DNA of 64,000 bases from NCBI GenBank assembly GCA_036768485.1, contig JAVLUZ010000271.1:2710309-2774308 (forward strand), written 5' to 3'. The DNA is from Mermis nigrescens. Lineage: Eukaryota; Nematoda; Enoplea; Mermithida; Mermithidae. Shown piece after piece: positions 34,453 through 44,548 of this stretch. The notes below the pieces were generated by a model that was not told where the DNA came from, ran no database searches, and saw nothing but the letters and a program-made list of their open reading frames with translations. The translations under genes and the position numbers were made by a program. Position 1 is the first letter of the stretch. Every line of letters begins with the position of its first letter.

Positions 34453-34479
34453 CCCCCGCCCCCACTAAATCCGCCACTG

Positions 34480-35225
34480 TCTAGCACTGTTGCTCCTGCT
34501 TAGGTCAACATATAGTTGCTTAGGTCGACTAATATACGTTCGGACAAAAATTTGCATAAATTTACATTACCCCGTTTACTTCATAGAAAATAATTAGCGT
34601 ATTCGTCATCAGCATGTCCAAAATGACAAGAAAACATTTTTCACCAAATAATTATAAGAACAAAAATTTTATGTAAAATGACAAAAAACACGACTTTACG
34701 TATAAAATCCGCATTATTCCGTAAAACAATGAACACTTTTCAATCAAACTTCTTTTCTGCGCTTTATTTTACCGATTTCAGCGTGTTTCGCAAAAGACTT
34801 TCTAAACCCATTCTTACGGATTTCTGACGGAGCCCATATTCTGCATTTACTCCTATGTATTTAGCAAATTAGGCAGCTGCAAAAAACCCCATTCTATTAC
34901 CTTTCGCATAAATTAACAAAAAAACATTCATATTCAACTCATTCATACACAAAAAAATCCTGAAATTCTTTTTTTATTCAAATTTCATTTCGAATTACCT
35001 TTAATAAGATCAAGTATGTCATGTACTCAACTTAGCTTTTAGAAAACTAATCGAAGCTTCAACAAACTTTATGTTAAACATAAAAGTAGCTACTTGAATA
35101 CCTTCATCGCACGTGTTGAACCAATACATTCTCCGTTTTCGCCCTTCACAGCACCGTCACCTTCTCCACTATAAGTTTTTCGATCCCGATTCTTCGCCTG
35201 TCCTTTCTTCTAAATTTGTACGAAT
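34480..35225. repeat. Copy A of a ~0.75-kb direct duplication carrying an exon
   Basis: Collinear with 36032-36690 over almost its full length, including GCATAAATTTACATTA, AGCGTATTCGTCATCAGCATG and the 108-nt exon. The duplication also covers 31740-31839 and 35930-36031; in copy A these parts were separated by the 2.6-kb hAT-like nest. Confidence 0.88.
35102..35209 (-). CDS. Candidate exon 5 of the microexon gene (duplicated exon)
   Basis: On the minus strand it lies between acceptor AAATTTAG and donor ATGAAG|GTATTC, and is 108 nt in phase 0. It encodes 36 residues starting KKGQAKNRDRKTYSGEGDG and ending STRAMK. It is about 86% identical in protein to the exon at 36539-36646. The open frame and intact splice sites in both copies favour a real exon. 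Charged Lys/Arg/Glu/Gly content suggests a disordered, possibly nucleic-acid-binding segment. Confidence 0.55.
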
Positions 35226-35860
35226 CAATTTACCTATTTCATGAATATTCTGACGAAGCAGAAAACTACCTAATTCAAGCAAAACAGTGACATAATGTCA
35301 TATTAGACATCTGACAGGAAAACTGCAAATCTCTAAGTTAGTTTGAAGCATCTGAATATTTTGATTGATTCAAGCTTTAATTTACTGCGTCTTCATAATG
35401 AAAAATAACGATCGCCGGAAAATTTTGACTGTTTTTGCCCTTTAAATTCAATTAATATGGTCAAAATTGATCAACGATGCACAAAATTTGTAGCTGACCG
35501 CTGAATTTGGAATATGTTCTTAGCTGAAACGCGATTTCCAAACTACGATAAGTTAGCTGTGTAGCAAAGCAACGGGTCGCTATCAATAAGATATAGAAAG
35601 ACGTATTATTGAATATCTAGTTTTTACTGCTTCCAGGCCCATTTTTGAAAGTCAGTTCAGACAACAAAAAAATGCGAAAAATGAAAGAAAACTTGACCAT
35701 TCTTTGCAGGCACGTAGCTGTGGGGGATAGGGGGGACTAGTCCCCCCAAAAATTTTGAAAATACGAATATTTCTCACAAGGGTCCTCCAAGGGATAAAAC
35801 TAAAAATTCATGAAGTATGATACAAAACGCATCTAGAAGAGACTTGGGCACAATTTTGAG
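35226..35860. mobile_element. hAT-like MITE fragments
   Basis: 35235-35700 repeats the interior of the 29478-30602 element. At 35708 a new terminus begins (CAGGCACGTAGCTGTGGGGG) with G and C runs. The partner end is not found nearby. Confidence 0.6.
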
Positions 35861-36031
35861 CTAATAGACCCAAAATTTTTGGGCGCTTCGCGCCAAATGT
35901 ATTGTTTTTAGCCTGACTGTTGTCTTGTTTCTCCTCATGCCAGCCCACAATACCGCCCAAAATTCAGCTTAATTTGCACAGAATACCAAATTTTCCGGCG
36001 CTTTGCGCTGGATTTGTTGTTTTTCTTTGTT

Positions 36032-36690
36032 TCTTTCCTTCTAGCACAGTTGCTCCTGCTTAGGTCGACATATAGTTGCTTAGGTCGACTTATATACGTT
36101 CGGACATAAATTTGCATAAATTTACATTATCACGTTTACTTCATGGAAAATAATTAGCGTATTCGTCATCAGCATGTCCAAAATGACAAGAAAAATTTTT
36201 TCACCAAATAATTATTAGAACAAAAATTTTATGTAAAATGACAAACAACACGATTTTACGTATAAAATCCGCAATATTCCGTAAAACAATTGGCAGTTTT
36301 CAATCAAACTTGCTTTCTGCGCTTTATTTTACCGATTTCAGCGTGTTTCGCAATAAATTTGAACTTTCAAAACCCATTCTTACGGATTTCTGACGGAGCC
36401 AATTTCTGCATTTACTCCTATGTATTTAATTAATTTAGCAGCTGCAAAACAACCCCATTCTATTACCTTTCGTGCATAAAAAAGTAATTAAAGTTTCAAC
36501 AAACTTTATGTTAAACATAAAAGTAGCTACTTGAATACCTTCATCGCACGTGTCGAACCAATACGTTCATCGTTTTCGCCCTTCACAACACTGTCACCTT
36601 CTCCACTATCACTTTTTCGATCCCGTTTCTTCGCCTGTCCTTTCTTCTAAATTTGTACGAATCTATTTAACTTTTTCATGAATATTAATG
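36032..36690. repeat. Copy B of the exon-bearing duplication (unoccupied hAT site)
   Basis: Retains the intact target CTTCTAGCACAGTTGCTCCTGC that in copy A was split by the element at 31840-34479. It contains the exon 36539-36646. Confidence 0.88.
36539..36646 (-). CDS. Candidate exon 4 of the microexon gene
   Basis: A 108-nt phase-0 exon between acceptor AAATTTAG and donor ATGAAG|GTATTC. It encodes 36 residues starting KKGQAKKRDRKSDSGEGDS and ending STRAMK. It is the paralogue of exon 5. Between the two copies the reading frame is kept and most differences are substitutions. Confidence 0.55.
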
Positions 36691-37238
36691 AATGAGTATT
36701 CACATAAATATGCTTACGCTTCTGGGTTCCTTTAAACACAAAAACGAAAAGCTCAAGACTTCATATACACAAAGTTTCTTAAATACTATGCTTGTAAATC
36801 ATAGGTACCCGTACCTAGTCTGCAAATTTAAGTAGAACTAATTTTATTACTGAGGGAAAACCAAAAAAGCCGAAAGCAGCCCCAAATTACAGAGAAAAAT
36901 GCCAATTTCTTTCGTCTTTTATAATCAAAAACCATAACTAGTGGCCATTAAACAAAATTCATGTTATACACTTTTAAGCAGTGCCGTATTTCGGAGAGAG
37001 CAGGTAACACCCAACCCACTATTGGCCGTGAACAATGATTGTTGAAAGGTAGACAAAGGCCTGATAAGTGATAACATAATTTTATGCTACTTTATCCTGA
37101 AAACTATCACATCACCGGACCCTCAAATACGCTAATAATAAATAAATCAAAGCACTGGCCCTGAAAATTTACAAAAATTATGCGTCTTCAAAAGATTAAT
37201 AGTTCATTCGAACCAGATTAAACTTTTTTAAATCATAC
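36691..37238 (-). other. Putative intron between exons 3 and 4
   Basis: AT-rich, with no repeat or frame that I can assign. Confidence 0.4.
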
Positions 37239-37277
37239 CTTACGACTTTTGTCCATCGTCTGACTCTTCCTTTTCAA
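37239..37277 (-). CDS. Candidate exon 3 (39 nt) of the microexon gene
   Basis: Acceptor TTATTCAG, donor CGTAAG|GTATGA. In phase 0 it encodes LKRKSQTMDKSRK. The exon alone is too short to be convincing; support comes from the chain of five neighbouring candidates with the same phase and strand. Confidence 0.55.
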
Positions 37278-37344
37278 CTGAATAATGCAAAAACCATCAC
37301 AATTAGAACAAAATATGCGTAGGATAAATAAGCAAAATAGGTAC

Positions 37345-37395
37345 CAGCGCGGATCGTCGATGAGCCAATTCCTCCACTTTCGCTTTCCTAGTTTT
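37345..37395 (-). CDS. Candidate exon 2 (51 nt) of the microexon gene
   Basis: Acceptor ATTGTTTCAG, donor GCGCTG|GTACCT. In phase 0 it encodes KTRKAKVEELAHRRSAL, a strongly charged helical segment. Confidence 0.58.
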
Positions 37396-37464
37396 CTGAA
37401 ACAATTTATTTGTTAGAACAAACTATACACACATTTGGAAAACGATAAAAAATCTTTCCCATAC

Positions 37465-37500
37465 CACTGCTGCTCGCAAACGTTCTTCTACGGAAGCCAT
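37465..37500 (-). CDS. Candidate exon 1 (36 nt) with start codon of the microexon gene
   Basis: Starts at ATG (AGTTGAATGGCT) and runs 12 codons, MASVEERLRAAV, to donor GCAGTG|GTATGG in phase 0. With exon 2 it would make a charged amphipathic start. Intron 1 is only 69 nt and intron 2 only 67 nt, typical of short arthropod introns. The promoter is not identified. Confidence 0.58.
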
Positions 37501-38498
37501 TCAACTCTTCATTCGAAATACGAAAACCAATTATGTAGGCACGACGAATAGCAGTTGTCCCCGTGTTTCAACAACAATATCGCTTGTTGCCGTTAACAAA
37601 TTTAAATAGAAGATAAATCGGATATGGTACGCTAATTCCTGTGTGTAACGGTTTTGCCATGTTTCATCTGCTGCATCATAAACGAACAGATAAATTTACA
37701 TAGGACATGAATCGAATTTTGTGACGCATTTAGCCATTTTTCAACGGAAGCAAAAATAATAAATTTACGCCAACACGTAGGTATTAAGTTAATTTGATAA
37801 TTGGTAACCATCAGTATACCTCGTCGCTGAACAAATAATTCAATAATGAAATTTAAACTTATATTTCACGACTCTAAATAATTAAAGAACCAATTCAGCT
37901 ATACCTACCCTACACACGACTTAAGCTTACCGTAATTGACCTAATGATATTAGTAGGATGAAACTTACCTACATATTCATAGCACATGACATTAAAATTT
38001 GCTGTAATACAATTAAAAGAAAGTTTTAAGAAATGGCTAGCATATCAAAACAAATTCGGCGAATCTTTGTTTCCTGATCTTTTTCATTTCGCCTTATCGC
38101 TCATCTTTTCCTTTATTACTACGTTTTTATCCATCATTTCCATTTTCTGTTTTCGCGCATTTTACCAAAAAGCTGCGAAAAAATTCTCCTTCATAAAAAA
38201 TGCAATCGAAGCGCAATTTTTGAAGATTCAATTCTGCAGAATCGTAATTTTACGTGAATTCAATTCATTTCAATTCGACACAGTATTGACTATTATGACA
38301 AATTAAAATAATTATGAATGACACGCGTGTGATAACATAATCACATAATGGAAAGATTAGAAATATTGCACAATTTTCTGTGCGGTAGTGCTGCTTCCTT
38401 AACCATATCGATACACTTGCTACATAAGTAGATACATCGGTTACCTACATACCTACATACTTTTTTTCATAATATCGTTTAACAAACGAGTCCTTTCT
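37501..38498. other. Upstream flank, no gene recognised
   Basis: A 106-codon plus-strand frame (37986-38306) rich in Phe and Ser with a hydrophobic middle is present, but it has no recognisable family and lies in AT-rich DNA. Confidence 0.35.
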
Positions 38499-38606
38499 TA
38501 TCTATCTTCGCGCAACGAAATACAATGTCAATATTATCGATCTTCGCACAACAAAATAAAATGTCAATCTTATCGATCTTCGCGCAACGAAATAAAATTT
38601 CAATTG
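38499..38606. repeat. 36-bp tandem repeat, three units
   Basis: Three copies of a unit containing TATCGATCTTCGCGCAACG and AAATAAAATGTCAAT. Confidence 0.85.
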
Positions 38607-39435
38607 TTGACTTCCGAAAAATCCTTAATTCTTTTTCTTTTTTTTAAAGCAATACAAACTCAAAACTATGAATTAAAATTGTACAGTAATAGGTAATTTT
38701 CATATGATACAAACAAGATGATGGTGTACATACGAAAAAGAACTTTAATTTCTTTTCCGATTTGCATATGCAAATGATTTAATAAGAAGAAATTAATAAT
38801 CATAATTTCAGCATGAAAACGATTGTTATTAATTAGAGCAACATAAAAACAAAATAAAAAATACCTATTATCGCTGAAAATCCTGAAATAAACGACAAAG
38901 TCTTGAAATTTACACTTTTTCCAAAGGTTAAAATGTAATTTAATTACGTCACATTTGATAAAAAAATGTAATATTTCACAGTTAGATGTAATATCTTTTA
39001 GACGAACACAATGAGGTATCACACGACTATAAATCTTTTTGTGAGAAAAATTCAATTTTTTCGTAATTTTAAAATCGGTTTCATTCCTTGAATTCGACTT
39101 TTAAAAAAATTTCCAAGGGGACGTCTCGACTTTTTTCTTAGAATGATTCATAAAAAAAATTTCAACAGTTTCTGTCCATACCACCAGGAGCAGACCCCCG
39201 ACCACATTTTTCTCAAAATTCGAAATTCACCCTTGAATAGAAACGGCAATTTTAAACTTGAGAGAAAAAAATTTAAACCTGCAATGGGATCTGGTTAGAA
39301 CAACTGATCCTCCAAAAATTATTTGAATACGATCAAAGCCAAGGATTTTATCGACGTTAGAAATTAAAAAAACCCCGCTAATGCAAAACATAGCAAGTCA
39401 AACATTTATATAGAGAGCTACCGCTCTCTATATGA
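38607..39435. other. No gene recognised
   Basis: AT-rich. The 129-codon minus frame (38666-39055) is Phe/Ile/Asn-rich without a domain. A small palindrome, TAGAGAGCTACCGCTCTCTA, is at 39411-39430. Confidence 0.35.
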
Positions 39436-40226
39436 TTGCCGCGCGCACACACATTAATAAAACCGGTAGTATTGGGCGAACCCGATAGCCTTTATCAGCG
39501 CTGACTCCTTACTTAGCATTTTTACATGCTAAGCTCAGACCGGTTCCCTTCAGACGTTATGTCTCTTCCATATGTGCGTTGAATTCCTGCTGTTCTAACG
39601 TGCGCATCAGATGTCAATAGATTACTGTAGTAGCGTATGGTCGTTTTACCTGACACCTCCCTCCTTAGCTCTGATCGTCCTCGATCAATAATAGCTGCTA
39701 CAGACTCCACAAGATATGTGACTATCCTACTCCTGTCACCAAATATGTCACGCCCGGTAGTGGTCAATATATAATAATCATTAATATATTCACTTAGGTC
39801 ACTCCGCGTATTGTACATCTGTGGAGCCCCTTAATAATATTCATTTTTTAGTAATATACTCCGCGTGTCTCTGTGCACGTCAGTTGAGTTCAATCAATAT
39901 TCCTAAGGTCAATATACTTGGACCACCTACCAGGCTGATCATGTGTTCGTAATATAGTCACCAGCTTAGACTGAGCTGTCTTATGCGAGCTGTGCAGCTG
40001 TATATATTGCCGCACGCACACACATTAATAAAACCAGTGCTATTGGGCGAACCAAATAGCCTTTATCAGCGCTGACTCCTTACTTAGCATTTTTACATGC
40101 TAAGCTCGGACCGGTTCCCTTCAGATGTTATATATCTTCCATATATGCGTTAAATTCCTGCTGTTCTAACATGCGCATCAGATGTCAATAGATTACTGTA
40201 GTAGCGTATGGTCGTTTTACCTGACA
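39436..40226. mobile_element. TRIM-like element: 220-bp direct terminal repeats
   Basis: 39436-39655 and 40007-40226 are direct repeats of 220 bp with roughly 93% identity, starting TTGCCGCRCGCACAC and ending CGTTTTACCTGACA. Read on minus they begin TGTCAGGTAAAACG, as LTRs often do. Only ~350 bp lies between, with no coding capacity for a polyprotein. No 5-bp target duplication is evident (flanks differ), so a simple segmental duplication remains possible. A 98-codon minus frame running across repeat and interior (39522-39818) has no known domain. Confidence 0.6.
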
Positions 40227-40681
40227 GCACTGAAGTATAGGCGTGAAGCGCCCAACTATTCACAGTTGTTTATCCAAGACGGGCGGAACCAATTAATTTT
40301 ATTTGCATAACTAGCTAGCAGCCTCCCCCATGCTACTGTCCTAATTTTAGTTCATATCATCAGCTCACTGCCGTTGAGTCGCAGATGATGAGTCTTCATG
40401 GGTTCTATTTTTAAAACAAAAAATTTGAAAAAACCGAAAATTTCCGGTGTCACTGATAGCAAAAATAGTCTCATCTCAGAAGGTATAAAAGGAGAGAGCA
40501 GGCAAGAAAAAACCATTCTCCAAAATTGTTGCTCTTTTGGACTGCTTAATTTCTGCTCTTGTTTTTACTTTTTGAAATAGCTTCAGTAGTATAGAGGGAG
40601 GGGGTCGCCAGCGCATTTTAGCGGTATCGCTATGTTATAACGTGAGGACAGTCCGCCTATCTTTTGTACACAGGTGTACCA
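40227..40681. other. Spacer, no gene recognised
   Basis: No supported feature. G-rich GAGGGAGGGGGTCGCCAGCG at 40594-40613 resembles GGGGGGAGGGGTCGCGCGCG near 45140, so both may be remnants of one repeat bounding the Polinton block. Confidence 0.35.
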
Positions 40682-40778
40682 CTTTTTAAACCCGCTTTTA
40701 TCTATTATTTATTATTTATTATTAATAATTATTATATAATAATAAATATTAATAATAATTATTATTAATTATTAATAA

Positions 40779-40832
<54 letters not shown>

Positions 40833-40842
40833 TATTATTTAA
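40682..40842. repeat. (ATT)n microsatellite
   Basis: Interrupted ATT/AAT repeats, becoming a pure TTA run at 40782-40833. Confidence 0.9.
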
Positions 40843-40987
40843 CTTTTTAACGCCGCCGCCTGCAGTGATAAGAATTAGTGATAATTCTGAGGGCACACAG
40901 TACACACTTGAGTGATAATTGTGAGGAAGGGGTCCGCTCTTGCTACCCCTGCATGCAGTATCCCCTGTACACAGTTGTGTAAATCTA

Positions 40988-41766
40988 TTAATTTGTTATT
41001 TTAAAATGTAATTTAACAATGGTTTTGCCAAATTTAAAAGGAACTGGTTGACTTTGATCCGTTTTTACATTAATTTTAATTGTATTGAAGCATTTTTCAG
41101 CACAGGTATATAATATGGGGTAATATATGAATGATTCACAATGTCCATGTACCTTCCTTCAATATTTACGACTTGCAAGAGGGGTGCCAAAACATTTCTA
41201 ACGTTTTGAGGCTCACCTATATCACAATATACATAAAAATTATGCATTCTGCCTAGCATATCGGGGGAATGATGGGCAGTTATACTTAATTTTTGCGCAA
41301 TAGTGTAATTGATATTATCAAGTTGACTTTCTAAAAAACTCAGCATATACATTAAATGTTTGGTCAACTTTACACTTCGAATAGTTTCAGTATTGATAAT
41401 CGAATGACGAAACTTCTTGTTTTCATCATACTTTAAGCCAAGATATTCTGTATACTTGACTTTTTCTTTCAGATTGACTGTTTTTAAACCACTTTTTATG
41501 GTTTTCACTAGATTGTGTATAGTCAAGTACCTGGCTCGAGGAGTCAGCATTTTTATTCACATATTATTCTTTAAATCATAAAACTGTATCATGTTATGAT
41601 CTTCGGCTATATTATGCCAAGTGTTTGCATAGATTATTTCGGTCAGCCCAACTTCCCACTCGCCATTGAGCACAATGTGTCTAGGCAGCTTTGTAATAAA
41701 GGTAGATGCAGTATTTGATTTTTGAGAATTGCTCGGAAGCGTCATGTAAAACTGTTTAGGATCCAT
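40988..41766 (-). pseudogene. Polinton penton-like protein
   Basis: The start MDPKQFYMTLPSNSQKSNT and the segment LPRHIVLNGEWEVGLTEI are characteristic of the penton/minor capsid protein conserved in Polintons. A single in-frame TGA (41557-41559) interrupts it; the frame then continues from 41550. A second shift near 41070 moves the C-terminus into another frame, which ends FGKTIVKLHFKITN. A better-preserved C-terminal copy lies at 45374-45835 and confirms where the frame should run. Confidence 0.75.
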
Positions 41767-41777
41767 GGTTGTGTCCT

Positions 41778-42197
41778 TTACATTTTCTTAATGTATTTAT
41801 AGATTTCAGGCGTGTGCATTGATTTTACAATTCTTTTGAATGAAAGGCCTTTCACACGAAAATGTAGAAAGTAGATACACATGTGACCAAATGATTTAGA
41901 GAAAAGTCCCTGAACTCTCATATTATTATACGTGTATGAAGAAGCATTTTTCTCAACATATTCTCTGAGCTCAAAAGGTTGCTGGCCATAGCTATCAAAG
42001 TAATCAGAGTGCGCCTTATGACTGAAAAACATGGCAACCCAGTGTGACCCCGGTTCATTACTAAATTCCAAATTGACTATTAGTGCAGCAGGGTAGTGGG
42101 GTATAGGCGGAAGGCGATCAATAGGGAAGACTCCCAGTAAAATTTTGTTTACACCAGGATCAACACCTAGAATATTCATTATTTCAAGAGTGTTCAT
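41778..42197 (-). CDS. Polinton adenain-like cysteine protease, catalytic Cys apparently lost
   Basis: The family cleaves capsid precursors. The His region is SNEPGSHWVAMFF and the acidic partner follows in SDYFDSYGQQPFEL. The C-terminal motif reads QGLFSKSFGHMCIYFL; in this family a Cys is expected directly before the Gly as nucleophile, and here that position is Phe. The length, 139 residues, is usual. The frame is otherwise intact. ATG at 42197 lies two bases after the hexon stop. If the reading is right, this copy is catalytically dead. Confidence 0.8.
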   Translation of the reverse strand: MNTLEIMNILGVDPGVNKILLGVFPIDRLPPIPHYPAALIVNLEFSNEPGSHWVAMFFSHKAHSDYFDSYGQQPFELREYVEKNASSYTYNNMRVQGLFSKSFGHMCIYFLHFRVKGLSFKRIVKSMHTPEIYKYIKKM

Positions 42198-42199
42198 TT

Positions 42200-43887
42200 T
42201 CAAGTGTTATAATCATTGAATGTATTGCGATTTTTATCAATCATAATCAAATTATCGAATTCGGCATATATAATAATTTCTACTCCAGAGTCTGGTAAAT
42301 CATCCGCAAACTTGACATTTTCCTTGTTGTTCCTTCACGCACTAGATCCCAATACCCACTATCATCTGCAAAGGGCGTCAGGTCAAACACAAAGAAGCAA
42401 TGCCTCATCTTAAACTCATTGCGGCTAATGAAATTGCCTTTATTATCATGACCAATATCAAGTGCATCATACATCAGATTGAATCCCTGAATAAACTTAT
42501 TATGCTTGAATGACACATTTAGTGAATGAGTTTGTCCTCCGCATGTTACTCTTACATCATAAACGCTAAATAAGCTGAAATTAAATGGCGATTTTGATAA
42601 ACTGCCTCGAAAAGCACTTCCTTCAACAAAAGCAAAAACCAGCTGTCTTGGCAGCTGGCCAGTATACAATGTAAACTTTGGCGTTTCTCTTAAAGGGTTG
42701 GACACGTGCATGTCTGTCATGACAACCCGTCTTATAGGATGTTTTGCAGTATATGCTAAAATTGTTTGCTTCACAGCTAAACTCACGCTTTCCAAAACTT
42801 CTTCTTTCCGCATAAACAATTTCATTTCTAAAACATTAAGTTCTACTGGAAAATCTTCAAAGCACTGTAGAACAAAATTATTTTTTCTGTGTAATTCTAG
42901 GCGAAAATCTGTGAAATTCAGCAAATATCTGTCTTGTGAGAACATGTCGATGTGTAAAGGCGCAGATACTTCCACAATATTTAAATCTTTGAAGAACGCC
43001 ACACGTTTGTTTAACCCTTTATTATCTGCAGTGTCCACACTAGCACTACCTTCATGAAAATACAGCGCAGACTGAAGATGAGACAGTTTTGCATCAGAAC
43101 CATAATTTATTTCTGTTTTAAAGTATGATCTGTAAGCATATAAATCAGAGCTGCCAAACACTAATCGGCCGCCTAAAAAGCACTTAAGTTGCTTAAAGAA
43201 TGTTTTGTCTATAAGATTGATTGGCGCATAATTTGGTACTGCAGCTCCAGCTGCGAGCGTTGGCTTTTTAATTCTTAGTGCCATGTATATATAACTCCTG
43301 TTCATTTGCATATAGCGAGGATCGGGTGGGATCCTGAATTCATATGGGCCTTCATTTGTTATGGGGTGCATGGGCTGCACTTCATACCTAAATCCTCTTT
43401 TCACGGCAACTTGTGTAGGAGGAATTGTGAAAAGATCCAGTTCAGATTTCGTACTTGGAGTAGATTTTAGGTCTATTAGAGCCATTTTTCGAATTAGTTT
43501 AGTAAATGCATCTTCATTATTCCTATTTATAGACTTTTGACGCTTGCCTAAACCTTCCCCAGACATAGCCATTGATGCCTCATCTAAAAATTGCACCGCC
43601 TTGTGCTTGGAATGTTCTTTGTCAGACTGAAATAATGGTTTTCCTTGCGCAACATCAGATGCAAAATTAGCTCCTGCCGCTAATGCATGCTTGCCCGCAC
43701 TTTTACCAATAGATCTCAATACAGGCACAGCCATTTTAAATAATGATTTGAAGAAACTCTCTAACCCGCCACGTCGCTGGTATGGTACGCCCTTATACCC
43801 TACTAGGCCATACCCTGTTTGTGCTGCCTGTTCTGCATAATATTGTAGCCAAAAACCACTCTTTTCAGGATTGAATTGAATATGCAT
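42200..43887 (-). pseudogene. Polinton minor capsid protein fused to hexon (major capsid), frameshift near C-terminus
   Basis: One frame of 535 codons joins two proteins. Residues 1-145 have the glycine-rich, membrane-active minor capsid type sequence (GVPYQRRGGLESFFKSLF, then an Ala-rich helix). From about residue 150 the hexon begins, with LDLFTIPPTQVAVKRG, QPMHPITNEGPYEF and SYFKTEINYGSDAKLS; it is the double jelly-roll major capsid protein annotated in animal genomes as F54H12.2-like. It reaches RHCFFVFDLTPFADDSGYWD. Near 42310-42330 the frame shifts, and the last ~40 residues (ending NTFNDYNT, stop at 42200) are in another frame. Confidence 0.85.
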
Positions 43888-43933
43888 TTTTAGTTTTTTT
43901 CTATTTCTACAATATTTTTTCTATTTATAGATT

Positions 43934-44489
43934 TTATTCATCCCAAGAAAAATCATCTTCAGAGGCCACTATGCTCTTGCGTTTCCTATCAGCTATACTC
44001 TCAAGTGGGGCGTTTAAACGTCTAAGGACTCTAGCCAACTCTTTTGCACCAATTGGAGCAGGTACTGTGTTACAATCACGGGTGAAGTCATGCACTATAT
44101 TAACAATATTTGATCCATATATTTTTTGCCCATCAATGACAATCTCACCCGATGGTTCAATTTCTATACTAGGATCATGATTAATATGCTGTAATAATAG
44201 TTTTGCATTTGGCTGTAAGGTTTTTGGTATACCAGCTATAATTTCTTCGCTTTGAATTGATTTTTGATGACCTAGGATAATTATCGTACGGTTTTATCCG
44301 TGGCTCCTGCAATCGGCCAAACTTGCTCAAAATTGGATTATATTTTATCATTTTCGAGCCTGATGATAAATGCTTGTCATTCAATATTTTATACATCTCC
44401 CAATCCAGGGCGTTTAATACTTGATCCACTGGTTTACTTTGTTCAGCAATATCTGCTGGCACCAAAATCATTTTCTCTGCAGGCTTCAT
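43934..44489 (-). pseudogene. Polinton LVPAD-type protein, frameshifted
   Basis: Starts MKPAEKMILVPADIAEQS, followed by LDWEMYKILNDKHLSSGSK, the opening typical of a small conserved Polinton protein of unknown role found beside the capsid genes. The frame shifts near 44210-44260. The remaining C-terminal half continues in another frame and ends DDFSWDE before a stop at 43934. Total length would be about 185 residues. Confidence 0.7.
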
Positions 44490-44548
44490 TTTATGGCGTC
44501 TGCTAGTAAACTAACTACAACTGATAGAATAGGTGTCAATAAAAGAGG

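Larger units (their letters stand above)
31840..34479. mobile_element. Outer hAT-like MITE of a three-level nest
   Basis: Starts CAGTGGCGTATCCAGGATTT and ends ACTAAATCCGCCACTG. It is flanked by TCTAGCGC (31832-31839) and TCTAGCAC (34480-34487), 7/8. The duplicated region at 36028-36045 carries the same sequence without the element (CTTCTAGCACAGTTGCTCC), which proves insertion. Two further elements sit inside it. Confidence 0.92.
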
